Assembly (NCBI GenBank): GCA_019636815.1 | Contig: JAHBWT010000045.1 | Coordinates: 1 to 33,525, forward strand | Source: Nitrospira sp. | Lineage (GTDB): Bacteria; Nitrospirota; Nitrospiria; Nitrospirales; Nitrospiraceae | Length of the DNA: 33,525 nt | Reading direction: 5' to 3' | Shown: positions 1 through 7,314 of the stretch, one piece after another | How the letters are laid out: each line of letters starts with the position of its first letter | Position numbering within the stretch: the first letter of the stretch is position 1 | Translations under genes and position numbers: made by a program | Notes under the pieces: generated by a model | Databases searched by the model: none | Told to the model about the DNA's origin: nothing | The model's input: the letters and a program-made list of their open reading frames with translations, nothing else

Positions 1-316
1 GCCTGAAAACAAAAGGAAAATACGCTGGCGCCTGCGGCAGGATAAAACCGTCGCGTCGGAGCGCCCTTCACCGCGCGCCTGACCCGCGCCCGCTGCCGAG
101 TTGCTCGGCTTCCGCGAAATTGAGAAAAATGACGCTACGGACGGGTTGTTCATGGCGATGTTTCACAGGTTCAGCCTGACTCATTTACCTATTCATGCGG
201 GCCGACCCCGCTCCGGCCCAAGGCACGCAACGTCATTGCTTCACCAGCAAGACTGCTCTTTCGCAAATAGCCGACATCTCCCAGAATGCTTTTTTCTATT
301 TTTGGATTGGGAAGGC
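1..316. other. Left edge, no supported gene
   Basis: No convincing gene is visible. One plus-strand frame is open from the window edge to a stop at 80-82 and could be the last 26 codons of a gene cut by the window, but nothing in it is recognisable. A perfect 6-bp hairpin with a 3-nt loop lies at 95-109 without a following T-run. A second inverted repeat, GGGCCG/CGGCCC, lies at 199-219 upstream of the TetR gene and could be an operator, though this is unsupported. Confidence 0.3.
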
Positions 317-871
317 ATGCCCCGGCGGAACGTGCTCCACGTACCAGAACCGCGTCCTCGCGTTCGCAAATGGAATCGCGAGGCAAGGGAAGAACGTCTG
401 AAGAGCGCGGTATTTGCTGCCATGACGGAGGGCCGTGCAAATCCTCTCAGCCCTTCCGACATTGCGAGACACGCCGGGGTATCGAAAGCTCTCATTTACA
501 AGCATTTCGGCTCTGTAGATGCGCTGGTCGACGATGCGATCCGCTCCCGCCTTCAACTTCTGGATCTCGATGCTCCAGCGGAACACGAAGACAAGGCGGA
601 GGTCTTGGAGCGTATATTGAGGGTCGTGTCCAAACTCCGCGAGGAGATTCAAAATCAACCTGAGCTTATCGATCTCATCGGCTGGAGCTTGGGAAATCCC
701 CATCCGCAAGCGCTGAGTGTGACTGAGGCTGTTCGGAGGTTCTGTGAGGAATCAGCCGCAAGAGCCGGTGCCGGCGCTGAAGCCGCGGTCTTCTTTCTGG
801 GGGCGTTCGCGAGTGTGTTGTGCGATCAACAAGATCGCGTTTCCGAGGAAATTCAGGGAGATAAATCGTGA
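317..871 (+). CDS. TetR/AcrR-family transcriptional regulator
   Basis: A 184 aa protein, a usual length for TetR-type repressors. The N-terminal third reads as a TetR helix-turn-helix: a basic stretch, then helices ending in the recognition segment SKALIYKHFGSVDALV, which matches the family pattern SKxxlYxHFxsKdeL. The rest is helical and would form the ligand-binding, dimerising domain; its ligand cannot be deduced. The frame is open upstream to 101, but that extension does not look like TetR sequence, so the ATG at 317 is preferred, although its purine-rich GGAAGG lies unusually close. It converges on trpS with a 72 bp gap. It is unclear whether it belongs to the mobile cargo or the host flank. 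Confidence 0.8.
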   Translation: MPRRNVLHVPEPRPRVRKWNREAREERLKSAVFAAMTEGRANPLSPSDIARHAGVSKALIYKHFGSVDALVDDAIRSRLQLLDLDAPAEHEDKAEVLERILRVVSKLREEIQNQPELIDLIGWSLGNPHPQALSVTEAVRRFCEESAARAGAGAEAAVFFLGAFASVLCDQQDRVSEEIQGDKS

Positions 872-943
872 CGCCCAATTAGAAGCAGCATTCAGCCAAT
901 TCCGAGCCTTTGGGGAAGTGGACGACCCGGAGGCGATGCCTGA

Positions 944-1945
944 CTACAACACGAACAGCCCAAGACCTTCCACAACCTCCCGCTTCGTAACCTCGGTTCG
1001 ACTGCGCGCCTTTTCAGTCCCGCTGCGAATCACGTCGAGCACGTAGGCATGGTCTTCGGCCAGTTCGGCGCGCCGTGTTCGGATTGGCCCAATGAGCGCC
1101 TGCAAAATGTCGTCGAGGCGACGCTTGATCTTGCCATCTCCCAATCCGCCACGCCGGTACTGCGCCTTCAACTCTTCGAGAGTGGCAGGGTCTTCGTCGA
1201 AAGCATCAAGGCAGGCAAAGACAACATTGCCCTCCACCTGTCCGGGGTCTTCGATCCGCAGATGGGTGGGGTCGGTAAACATCGCTTTCACCGCCGCCGA
1301 GATCGCCTCGGGCGAGGCTGACAGCGCGATCGCGTTGCCGCTGGATTTCGACATTTTCGCTTTCCCGTCCACACCCGGCAGGCGACCGACTTGCGGAATG
1401 ACAGCTTGCGCTTCCGGCAGGATCGTCTTTCCGGCGGTGGCATTGATGCGGCGCACGATTTCGTTGGTCTGCTCGATCAACGCGGTCTGGTCCTCACCGA
1501 CCGGCACCACTGTCGCCTTGAAGGCGGTAATATCGGCGGCTTGCGCCGCCGGGTAGCACAGGAAGCCCGCCGGAATGTCGCGTCCGAAACCGCGGGCCCG
1601 GATTTCATCCTTGATCGTTGGATTCCGTTCCAGCCGGGCGACGGTCACGAAGTTCAGGTAGAGCATCGAAAGCTCGGCCAGGGCCGGAAGGCCCGATTGC
1701 AGGCAGATCGTTGTTTTCGCGGGATCTATCCCTATCGCGAGATAATCCAGCGCGACTTCGATCACGCTGCGCCGCACTTTGTCCGGGTCATGGGCGTTGT
1801 CGGTGAGGGCCTGCGTATCGGCCAGAAGCAGGAATTGTTCGTGGCTGTCCTGAAACCGCAGGCGGTTGCGCAACGACCCCGCCAAGTGGCCGATGTGTAG
1901 CGGGCCGGTGGTGCGGTCGCCAGTCAGTATTACGGGTTTGGTCAT
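944..1945 (-). CDS. trpS: Tryptophanyl-tRNA synthetase
   Basis: A complete class I tryptophanyl-tRNA synthetase of 333 aa, which charges tRNA-Trp with tryptophan using ATP in the cytoplasm. The HIGH signature is at residues 17-20 (in PLHIGHL) and the KMSKS signature at 197-201, spaced as in bacterial TrpRS. Length is normal and no truncation is seen. An AAGAGG element lies 10 nt before the ATG. The upstream region carries a leader peptide with two adjacent Trp codons and an attenuator terminator, so expression should rise when charged tRNA-Trp is scarce. Its neighbours are a TetR gene and accessory operons rather than housekeeping genes, so this could be a second, inducible TrpRS of the kind known to give resistance to tryptophan-analogue inhibitors. 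That role is inference; it could equally be the only trpS of the host. Confidence 0.95.
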   Translation of the reverse strand: MTKPVILTGDRTTGPLHIGHLAGSLRNRLRFQDSHEQFLLLADTQALTDNAHDPDKVRRSVIEVALDYLAIGIDPAKTTICLQSGLPALAELSMLYLNFVTVARLERNPTIKDEIRARGFGRDIPAGFLCYPAAQAADITAFKATVVPVGEDQTALIEQTNEIVRRINATAGKTILPEAQAVIPQVGRLPGVDGKAKMSKSSGNAIALSASPEAISAAVKAMFTDPTHLRIEDPGQVEGNVVFACLDAFDEDPATLEELKAQYRRGGLGDGKIKRRLDDILQALIGPIRTRRAELAEDHAYVLDVIRSGTEKARSRTEVTKREVVEGLGLFVL

Positions 1946-1990
1946 GGGGTTTCATCCTCTTGAGATGAGGGGGACGCCGCATGGAAGGAT

Positions 1991-2023
1991 CATCAAAATA
2001 AAAGGCCGCCCAATACGGCGGCC
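1991..2023 (-). terminator. trp-type attenuator terminator upstream of trpS
   Basis: Read on the minus strand, GGCCGCC, a 6-nt loop and GGCGGCC form a perfect 7-bp stem followed by TTTTATTTT, an intrinsic terminator. A second copy of the right arm, GGCGGCC, lies upstream at 2046-2052, just past the leader-peptide stop, and can pair with the same left arm as the antiterminator. Ribosome stalling at the Trp codons would favour the antiterminator. The terminator ends about 45 nt before the trpS start codon. Confidence 0.88.
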
Positions 2024-2055
2024 CCGGGAATGCAAAGAAACGTCCGGCCGCCCTG

Positions 2056-2103
2056 TCAGCAGGCCAGCCACCAAAGCTTGGCAATGTCCATTTTGCGTTT
2101 CAT
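2056..2103 (-). CDS. trpS leader peptide (15 aa, tandem Trp codons)
   Basis: A 16-codon open frame encoding MKRKMDIAKLWWLAC, with AGGAG four bases before the ATG. The two consecutive TGG codons at positions 11-12 sit just before the segment that forms the antiterminator arm, as in classical trp attenuators. The rhizobial trpE(G) leader, which has three tandem Trp codons, is the known parallel. The peptide itself needs no function; its translation senses charged tRNA-Trp. It is too short for standard gene callers. Confidence 0.85.
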   Translation of the reverse strand: MKRKMDIAKLWWLAC

Positions 2104-2112
2104 GGATCTCCT

Positions 2113-2504
2113 CGTAAGCATGATACGGATGCAAGTCAACTGAGGTCGGGCTCCGATCCGGGATTACCACCCAGATGACGGTGCGGACAAGTATGGCCGC
2201 TATGCGCCAGGAGCAGCCATACTTTCATACGACTGGATGGGTATTGTGGTGGGTTCCGTGCGCTCTTCTGGTCGTATTGCATCGAAATAAAAATTCGAGT
2301 CCCGCATGTACCAAATCGCGACGGGGATCCATTCGGGGCGAGACGGCCACTTCCGGGGGCGTTCTCTGTGAGGGTATGGCTGTTTTACCACATGACGAGC
2401 CCGCGGTGCTTCGGGCGATCACGCTGGCTTGGCTCCCCCAATTAGGAACAGGGGTGGCCTGAAATTGTTGACTAACTAGATTGTCGAGAACTACTGACCG
2501 CCAC
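2113..2504. other. Intergenic region, nothing recognised
   Basis: It lies between the trpS leader and the VOC gene. It should hold the trpS promoter; a TTGACT lies at 2134-2139 on the minus strand, but no convincing -10 box is at the right distance. Several overlapping open frames of 60-110 codons exist, but none has a good ribosome binding site or recognisable composition. Confidence 0.4.
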
Positions 2505-2858
2505 TCAAGTACGTTCGACCAGTTCAATCTTATGGCCTTCGGGGTCACGAATAACACAGCGTCGTCCCCATTTTGTGTCGCTGGGCAGTAGCAGGAAATC
2601 CGACGCAGGATCTAATCCCGCTGTGGCCATGTCGATTGATGGCACCTGAAACCCAAGTCGGACACCAATCGATTTTTCACCCTCATCAAGGAGAGGGTAA
2701 ATTTCCAGAACTGAGTTATCCATAACGCAAGCTTGGTGCTCGGGACCTCTTCCGTGTTGTTCGAGCGCAAAACGCAATCCGAAGCGACTATAGAATTTGG
2801 CGAGTGCCGCAGGGTCGGAGGCTTTTAATACAAGCAGATTCAGGTTCGTACCAACCAT
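2505..2858 (-). CDS. VOC (glyoxalase/bleomycin-resistance) family protein
   Basis: A 117 aa protein with the two beta-alpha-beta-beta-beta halves of the vicinal oxygen chelate fold. The first half has the typical SDPAALAKFYSRFGLRF helix segment, and the second ends in IRDPEGHKIELVE, the family's usual closing strand with its glutamate. The usual first metal-ligand histidine near the N-terminus is replaced by leucine (in LNLLVL), so it may bind a ligand without a metal. Its substrate cannot be read from sequence. The start overlaps the XRE gene's stop by one base (TAATG), so it is translationally coupled as the last gene of a three-gene operon. Confidence 0.85.
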   Translation of the reverse strand: MVGTNLNLLVLKASDPAALAKFYSRFGLRFALEQHGRGPEHQACVMDNSVLEIYPLLDEGEKSIGVRLGFQVPSIDMATAGLDPASDFLLLPSDTKWGRRCVIRDPEGHKIELVERT

Positions 2859-3376
2859 TACCCCTCCTCCTTTGGACTGTTGAGATTCATTCGAACCTCC
2901 ATATCATCAAATACCACATTCACTTCAAGGCGCCCCCCCATCGCGCCGACATAACCAGCAAGGGTGTCGAGGCGAAGATTTTGACGTTTTTCGAAGCGTT
3001 GGACAGATGGTTGTTTGATATCCAGCCTTGACGCAATCTGAGATTGCGTCACTCCTATAAGCGCACGCATCTCTGGCAGGGTAAGTCCGTGCGGCTCATC
3101 TCCCATTGCCGTTTGTTCCAGCAATTGCCTTACTCTAACCGCGGACTTCTCTGGGTTTCGATATAACTCCTCAGGCCGACTGCCATAGGCACCCTCTGAG
3201 ATAGAAAAACCAAACCCTACTTTGGGGTGATACGAGACGCTTGTGCTGAAGTTGGTGCTCGCGATGTCGAGAAAAATTTCTCCATCTGGATCCTTTGGCG
3301 AGTCAATATAAACTTTCAGCTTCGGAGCACACTCTTGAAGCTTCTGGCAAAATCTTTCCAACTTTTCATCCATCAT
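2858..3376 (-). CDS. XRE-family DNA-binding protein (antitoxin-like)
   Basis: A 172 aa protein with two parts. Residues 1-95 are mixed alpha/beta and not recognised. Residues about 100-160 form an XRE/Cro-type helix-turn-helix with recognition segment SRLDIKQPSVQRFEKR, followed by a short strand-forming tail (GRLEVNVVF) as in HigA/HipB-like antitoxins. It overlaps the upstream 117 aa gene by ATGA, and a second ATG follows directly. The operon promoter contains palindromes, so this protein probably represses its own operon. The gene pair has the architecture of a toxin-antitoxin module, but the partner is not a recognised toxin, so that label remains inference. Confidence 0.8.
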   Translation of the reverse strand: MMDEKLERFCQKLQECAPKLKVYIDSPKDPDGEIFLDIASTNFSTSVSYHPKVGFGFSISEGAYGSRPEELYRNPEKSAVRVRQLLEQTAMGDEPHGLTLPEMRALIGVTQSQIASRLDIKQPSVQRFEKRQNLRLDTLAGYVGAMGGRLEVNVVFDDMEVRMNLNSPKEEG

Positions 3377-3726
3377 ACATTCTCCACGCGCTTCCCATTC
3401 ATTCCGGGCTTGTCGAGAAATACCTTGTTCTTCAAGTCACGAATGTGAATCGCACCATTTTCACCAATCCAAGTGTTGTGACCTCTCGAGCGATACCTCA
3501 CTACATCAGAGCGGCCAGAGACGTCTCGTCGGCTATCTGGTCGCGGAGGATAAAGCCGTCCGTCGATAGGAAAAGGATTTGGATCAAACGGAATGTCAGT
3601 CATCGCGTCTTCCACTTGATTCAATGTATTTTCTATCAGAGCAAAAGCTTCATCGTGACTTGATGCAGCAGGCGCACACATCATGCGGCGAATAAACTCT
3701 TCTATGCGCTCGGCTTTGGCAATCAC
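3373..3726 (-). CDS. Unknown 117 aa protein, first gene of XRE operon
   Basis: Not recognised. It has a helical first third (residues 1-45, acidic) and a Gly/Pro/Arg-rich second half with a conserved-looking block, YRSRGHNTWIGENGAIHI, that suggests short beta strands. The start shown is GTG at 3726; an ATG pair 14 codons in is an alternative, and neither has a strong ribosome binding site. It ends in an ATGA overlap with the XRE gene, so the two are co-translated. By position it could be the toxin or effector of an XRE-controlled pair, but no nuclease or RelE-like catalytic pattern is visible. Confidence 0.65.
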   Translation of the reverse strand: MIAKAERIEEFIRRMMCAPAASSHDEAFALIENTLNQVEDAMTDIPFDPNPFPIDGRLYPPRPDSRRDVSGRSDVVRYRSRGHNTWIGENGAIHIRDLKNKVFLDKPGMNGKRVENV

Positions 3727-3732
3727 CCTAAC

Positions 3733-3769
3733 ACCTTATAAGGTATATACCCTTGGAGGTATATTTCAA
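3733..3769 (-). promoter_or_regulatory. Promoter with overlapping palindromic operator
   Basis: Three nested palindromes lie just upstream of the 117 aa gene: ACCTTATAAGGT at 3733-3744 (perfect), GGTATATACC at 3742-3751 (perfect), and TATACC/GGTATA arms at 3746-3763 around a 6-nt loop. On the minus strand TTGAAA at 3764-3769 and TATACC 16 bp downstream make a plausible promoter inside the same palindromes. This fits autorepression by the XRE protein encoded in the operon. Confidence 0.6.
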
Positions 3770-3779
3770 GATCAAAAAC

Positions 3780-4165
3780 ATGAGGGATTCAAAAATCTTC
3801 TCTATCGGATAGGGTCGCGGGCAGCAAAATCCAAGGGTTTATAAGCCCTTGTCGGGCTAGGGACCGATGCGGCCTTATGAATTGTGAAGAGGCGGCTACC
3901 CAATTTTTGTTGTCGCCTGGATATACCCTCGTGCGCATATTCTGTTGATTGGTACGACTGCCAATCACTTTAATGTCCGCCTTGCGCCAGAAGCTGCCCT
4001 TGCCGAGCTAATCTCGAAATGTTGCCTTTGGGGCTGTAACCGGATTAGCAGATTTAGGCCAGGAGCTGATGACAGCAGACGTTTTGCGTGTAGAGGCTTG
4101 GTTCCCAATCAAGAGCCGGTATCGCAAAATGATGGTCTTTGACGGGGACTTCCTATCTGCGGGGA
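3780..4165. other. Intergenic region with possible gene remnant
   Basis: No intact gene is seen. A near-palindrome with CAAGGG/CCCTTG arms around TTTATAAG lies at 3832-3851. From about 4012 to 4230 one plus-strand frame reads like real protein (containing GLADLGQELMTADVLRVEAW and FPIKSRYRKMMVFDGDF), but it is closed upstream by a stop at 4009 with no start codon and ribosome binding site. It also runs into the end of the DUF4238 gene. It may be a truncated relic. Nothing else is supported. Confidence 0.35.
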
Positions 4166-5215
4166 TTATTCCCACAAACTGGCCTGGTCGACGCCGCGTC
4201 TGGCGCGGCGTGCGCGCTCCGTATAGGTGAGCAGCGCAGGCCAGGCGGCGGGCGCGGGTACGTTGCTTTGCGTATGAAGCATTTCCCTGCGTCCAGGGTG
4301 GTGGACCCAGCGGTCCACTACGGCAACGAATGTATTACTGCCGACCTCGGTTTCCTGCAGGGTCTCCACGTCAAACCATGTCCCCCTGCGGCGCGGCTTG
4401 GCATTTTCGTATATTGACGCGACCCGCGCCCGGTCGTTCCAGTCCCGGAAATAGAGATTGGTATGGCCACGGACCGCCTGCAGGTCGTTGAAGGCGGTCA
4501 CGTCCGAAGCACGGTCGATGACGCCGAGCTCCCTCAGCCGTTTATCGAGGCGGTAAATAGCCGGGTCGAATGACAATAGCAGGAGGCTGGGTGTCAGCGG
4601 CATCAGGAGCATAGCACCTGGACTACGAATGCCCGCCCCGCCCAGCACGTCCTTTTGTAGGTGGAAGCGGTTGGTGTAGACCACAGGATCATCGGACGTG
4701 AAGAACGGCGTTGCCGTTCGATTGAGTACAATCCGCGTCTGGAGACGGGCTGTACTTTCGATGCTGTCCCTGAAGGCGCTCAGGGCCAGCTGAAGGGCCA
4801 TTTCGTGAGTCACAACCAGGCTTTCCAGCAATTCTGGTGTGGCCTCATCGGCCACCGTCGCGCGTTGCGCCTCTGCTAGTCGGATTTGGCCCTCGACCCA
4901 CGCGGCGCTCCTGTAGGACTGCAACAGCATAAAGTTGCGTAGGGTCGAGATGTCTTGCCTTGTCGCTGCATGGGGATCATCGACGACGCGCCGCATGATC
5001 TCGCCGTATTTACCTTCGGGCTCCTGCAGCGCCCGTTCCAGTTCGCCGTCGCGCCCGTAGAAATAAGGCTTAGCGCACTGTCCCTTCGCGGGTGCCGCCT
5101 CTATCTGCAACTCGTGGGCCATGTTGAACACGTTGATGGCCGCGCCTTTACCGTCCGCGCAGAAGGCACGGAGATAGCAACGGGGTACGAAGTGTTGGGA
5201 CTTGTTGGCGGGCAT
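4166..5215 (-). CDS. DUF4238 family protein
   Basis: A 349 aa protein beginning KSQHFVPRCYLRAFC, the hallmark N-terminus of DUF4238 (HyvPqfyLrnF), followed by the family's helical core and a middle block, RTATPFFTSDDPVVYTN, with the conserved 'F-x-T-S-D-x-P-V' pattern. DUF4238 proteins have no established biochemical activity but are frequent in accessory islands. The ATG at 5215 places the motif at the N-terminus; a GTG 12 codons upstream (5251) is also possible, and neither has a clear ribosome binding site. It lies 180 bp downstream of the DUF2971 gene pair on the same strand and could share its transcript. A defence role is only guilt by association. Confidence 0.8.
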   Translation of the reverse strand: MPANKSQHFVPRCYLRAFCADGKGAAINVFNMAHELQIEAAPAKGQCAKPYFYGRDGELERALQEPEGKYGEIMRRVVDDPHAATRQDISTLRNFMLLQSYRSAAWVEGQIRLAEAQRATVADEATPELLESLVVTHEMALQLALSAFRDSIESTARLQTRIVLNRTATPFFTSDDPVVYTNRFHLQKDVLGGAGIRSPGAMLLMPLTPSLLLLSFDPAIYRLDKRLRELGVIDRASDVTAFNDLQAVRGHTNLYFRDWNDRARVASIYENAKPRRRGTWFDVETLQETEVGSNTFVAVVDRWVHHPGRREMLHTQSNVPAPAAWPALLTYTERARRARRGVDQASLWE

Positions 5216-5378
5216 GGTGGGTGGATGATGTGTTGCTTCGGCGACTGACACAACGTGTTGTCGGATTCTGGTGCGGGCGAGGGCAAACCCGTAATCCGTA
5301 CGGGCCTAAGCTGACACGATTAGAGACTAATCAGACTGGCAGCTTCAGGAAACCGACAAAGCGCCCGAACGGCCAGAA

Positions 5379-5392
5379 GCGCCAAGAGCGGA
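5379..5392 (+). repeat. Intergenic repeat copy (GCGCCAAGAGCGGA)
   Basis: The 14-base string GCGCCAAGAGCGGA occurs here, just past the end of the unknown 254 aa gene, and again identically at 17568-17581. Related GTCCGCTT/AAGC-type palindromes occur at 6946-6966 and 27266-27289. All lie between genes, which is the behaviour of the small dispersed palindromic repeats of rhizobial genomes. Confidence 0.45.
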
Positions 5393-5398
5393 TATCAG

Positions 5399-6163
5399 CT
5401 ATTCGCTTTTGTCTCGGGCAGGTGGATAGAAGGCTGATATCCACTCGTACTTCAATTGGGCGAACGCAACACGGGCGGGCGAGACCTGCATCCAGTCCGG
5501 GGGAAGAAAAGCGTTGATCTGCTCACCGACCTGCACGGCAAGGCGGCCCATTTCGGAGACAACCGCTTCGAGAGCCGTCGCCTCCATAAACGGGCCGATG
5601 ACAGCATCGCCTTCCTTTTGCGGTCGCATCATCCAAGCCGATTTCATGGTGGGATGGCCGGCCACCTCGGAAAAAAGTTCGTATATTTCAGCGCGCCGTT
5701 TTGAGGTAAAACCGTCGCGGGCGTCCAGCGCCTTGCGAACCTTTACCGGCGAGAAATCCTTCATTCGGATTTTCCTGTCTGCATTGCGCCACCGCTCTAT
5801 CAGAGTACGGTCGCCGGCGAAAAGGTTGAGAAGGAACACCGTCTCAAGCACATCGCGGAGGATGAGGGCGCTGTTCTGGTGGTAGCCGGAAAGCGCCAAC
5901 TTCAGGCTTGCGGCAAGCGCGTTGAATGTCCGCATGCCGAGGATCTGGGCCACTTTCAGATCTTCATCGCTGGTGTCGAACTGACGGAAGAGGTCGGCGA
6001 GATCCATGGCGGCTTCTACGACGGCGAGGTGCAATTGCAGCCGCTGGTCACCCGCAATGATGCTGAGAGCCTTCTCACGGAGTTGCTCTTCACCACCGTG
6101 TAGATTCTTGAGATTTTTCGGGATGATGTCTTGGCGCGTGGTCATAAATCGCGACCGCCTCAT
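5399..6163 (-). CDS. Unknown helical protein (DUF5677/HEPN-like?)
   Basis: A 254 aa, almost entirely alpha-helical protein. The stretch from about residue 50 to 130 (HLAVVEAAMDLADLF, then FNALAASLKLALSGYHQNSA and a following LRDVLETVFLLNLF) resembles the helical core of DUF5677-type proteins, which share the HEPN-like helical bundle; this assignment is tentative. No R-x4-H RNase motif is present. The ATG at 6163 overlaps the DUF2971 stop (ATGA), implying coupling; an ATG at 6145 with GAGGCGG nine bases upstream is an alternative. Together with DUF2971 it forms a two-gene unit. The function is unknown. Confidence 0.7.
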   Translation of the reverse strand: MRRSRFMTTRQDIIPKNLKNLHGGEEQLREKALSIIAGDQRLQLHLAVVEAAMDLADLFRQFDTSDEDLKVAQILGMRTFNALAASLKLALSGYHQNSALILRDVLETVFLLNLFAGDRTLIERWRNADRKIRMKDFSPVKVRKALDARDGFTSKRRAEIYELFSEVAGHPTMKSAWMMRPQKEGDAVIGPFMEATALEAVVSEMGRLAVQVGEQINAFLPPDWMQVSPARVAFAQLKYEWISAFYPPARDKSE

Positions 6164-6804
6164 TTCCACAGGGTGACGTCCCGGTTCTTGACGACCGAGA
6201 ACGTACCGAATGCTGGTCGGGCCTTGAATGCGACCACCTTCGAGGCCTGATCGCCAAGAGCGGCCGCGAGTTCCGCGCGGGTGATTGTCGACTGGTAGCC
6301 GACGATGACCTCGGCGAGCTTGAGGTTCGGCGAGAACGGCTCAAAATAGATACCGTTCGCGTGGATGCTCTCGTCGAGACGACAGAAGCAGCGATACTCA
6401 GATTCGTATCGCCAAGCGCTGAATTTGATCAGCAACAAGCCGTCCATGTCAGCGCCTACCAGCTCGCGGCCCACGGGCGTGGGCAGGCGGGTACGGCGAT
6501 ACTTCACCGGGCTGTAGAGATCGTTGTCAGGCACGTCGAAGCCAATCGCCATACCCCTATGCTTATCGGCGTAGTGGCCCCAGAGCAGCGAATTCGACCA
6601 CTTGCTGCTCAAACACAGAATGCCGAGTTCGGCGTTCCGGTCCGCTTTCCACTGCCGCATCTTGGCTCGCGTCCCGGGATCCCGAAGATTCCACCCAAGG
6701 AATTCGAATGGATCATTCAATTCGTTGATGCGTGCGATCTTGAGACGGCGATCCTTGATCGCAAGCAGTCCGAATTTCTGGGATGTGAAATGATAGAGAC
6801 GCAT
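6160..6804 (-). CDS. DUF2971 family protein
   Basis: A 214 aa protein starting MRLYHFTSQKFGL, the usual DUF2971 opening (lYHYTs...L). It continues with INELNDPFEFLGW (conserved NDPFE), LCLSSKWSNSLLWGHYADKH (conserved S..W.N.lMWgHYa..h) and GMAIGFDVP (conserved G.ciGfd). All the hallmark blocks are present and in order, and length is typical. The catalytic role of DUF2971 is not established; the fold has been proposed to relate to ADP-ribosyltransferase-like toxins and it is common in phage-defence neighbourhoods. The ATG at 6804 places YHFTS correctly, though its AGGAG is 16 bases upstream. It is the first gene of a pair with the 254 aa protein (ATGA overlap). Confidence 0.88.
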   Translation of the reverse strand: MRLYHFTSQKFGLLAIKDRRLKIARINELNDPFEFLGWNLRDPGTRAKMRQWKADRNAELGILCLSSKWSNSLLWGHYADKHRGMAIGFDVPDNDLYSPVKYRRTRLPTPVGRELVGADMDGLLLIKFSAWRYESEYRCFCRLDESIHANGIYFEPFSPNLKLAEVIVGYQSTITRAELAAALGDQASKVVAFKARPAFGTFSVVKNRDVTLWK

Positions 6805-6843
6805 GATGAAATGAAGTCGACTCCTTTTAAAGATAGCGATCAT

Positions 6844-7314
6844 ACCTGAAATCTTGTGTCTGTACCTTGTTCAAGCCGTCGTAGCTGTAGGGATGATAAG
6901 GGTTCGGCTGTACACCGCCTTGGAGGTACCCCGAGTGGCGCGAACGTCCGCTTCGGGTCAGAAGCTGCTTTTAAACGATGTGTCCGGACGATTCGCCAGC
7001 TTCGCACCAAAAATGGCTATCCGGTTGTGCCGAAGAATGTGGAATTAGTCGATGCTAGACCGTCGTGTGGTATCCAGCCGACCTCTTTCGACGTGTTGTC
7101 AATCATCGACGCCTGCTTGCCCAGATTTCCGTGGAGAGCGGAGATACCAGCTCGCTGTGAGAAACAACAATAAGTACCACGGCTTAGGTGGCGCAGCCGA
7201 TGGTTCTGTGTTTCTCGCCAACGACTGAGCAATAGGATAAGTTTGAGCATAACCTTCGGCTGTTCATGCGTGCCGCTCTACCCGACTTGTAGTGAGAAAG
7301 AGGGGTTCGAGGAT
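6844..7314. other. Intergenic region with repeat-like palindrome
   Basis: It lies between the divergent DUF2971 and SbcD-like genes. At 6946-6966 there is a GTCCGCTTC/GAAGC-type imperfect palindrome that belongs with the repeat at 27266-27289; its chance translation gives the ANVRFGSEA string that recurs as spurious ORFs in rhizobial genomes. No gene with a ribosome binding site is seen. The promoter of the SbcD-like operon must lie in the right part but no clear boxes were identified. Confidence 0.4.

Noticed and set aside
101-316. N-terminal extension of the TetR regulator
   Set aside because: The frame is open, but the extra 72 codons have no TetR-like or ordered composition, and the helix-turn-helix begins properly after the ATG at 317.
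5288-5304. CCCGTA/TACGGG hairpin upstream of the DUF4238 gene region
   Set aside because: A short perfect stem, but with no T-run on either strand and no neighbouring promoter; not called a terminator or operator.
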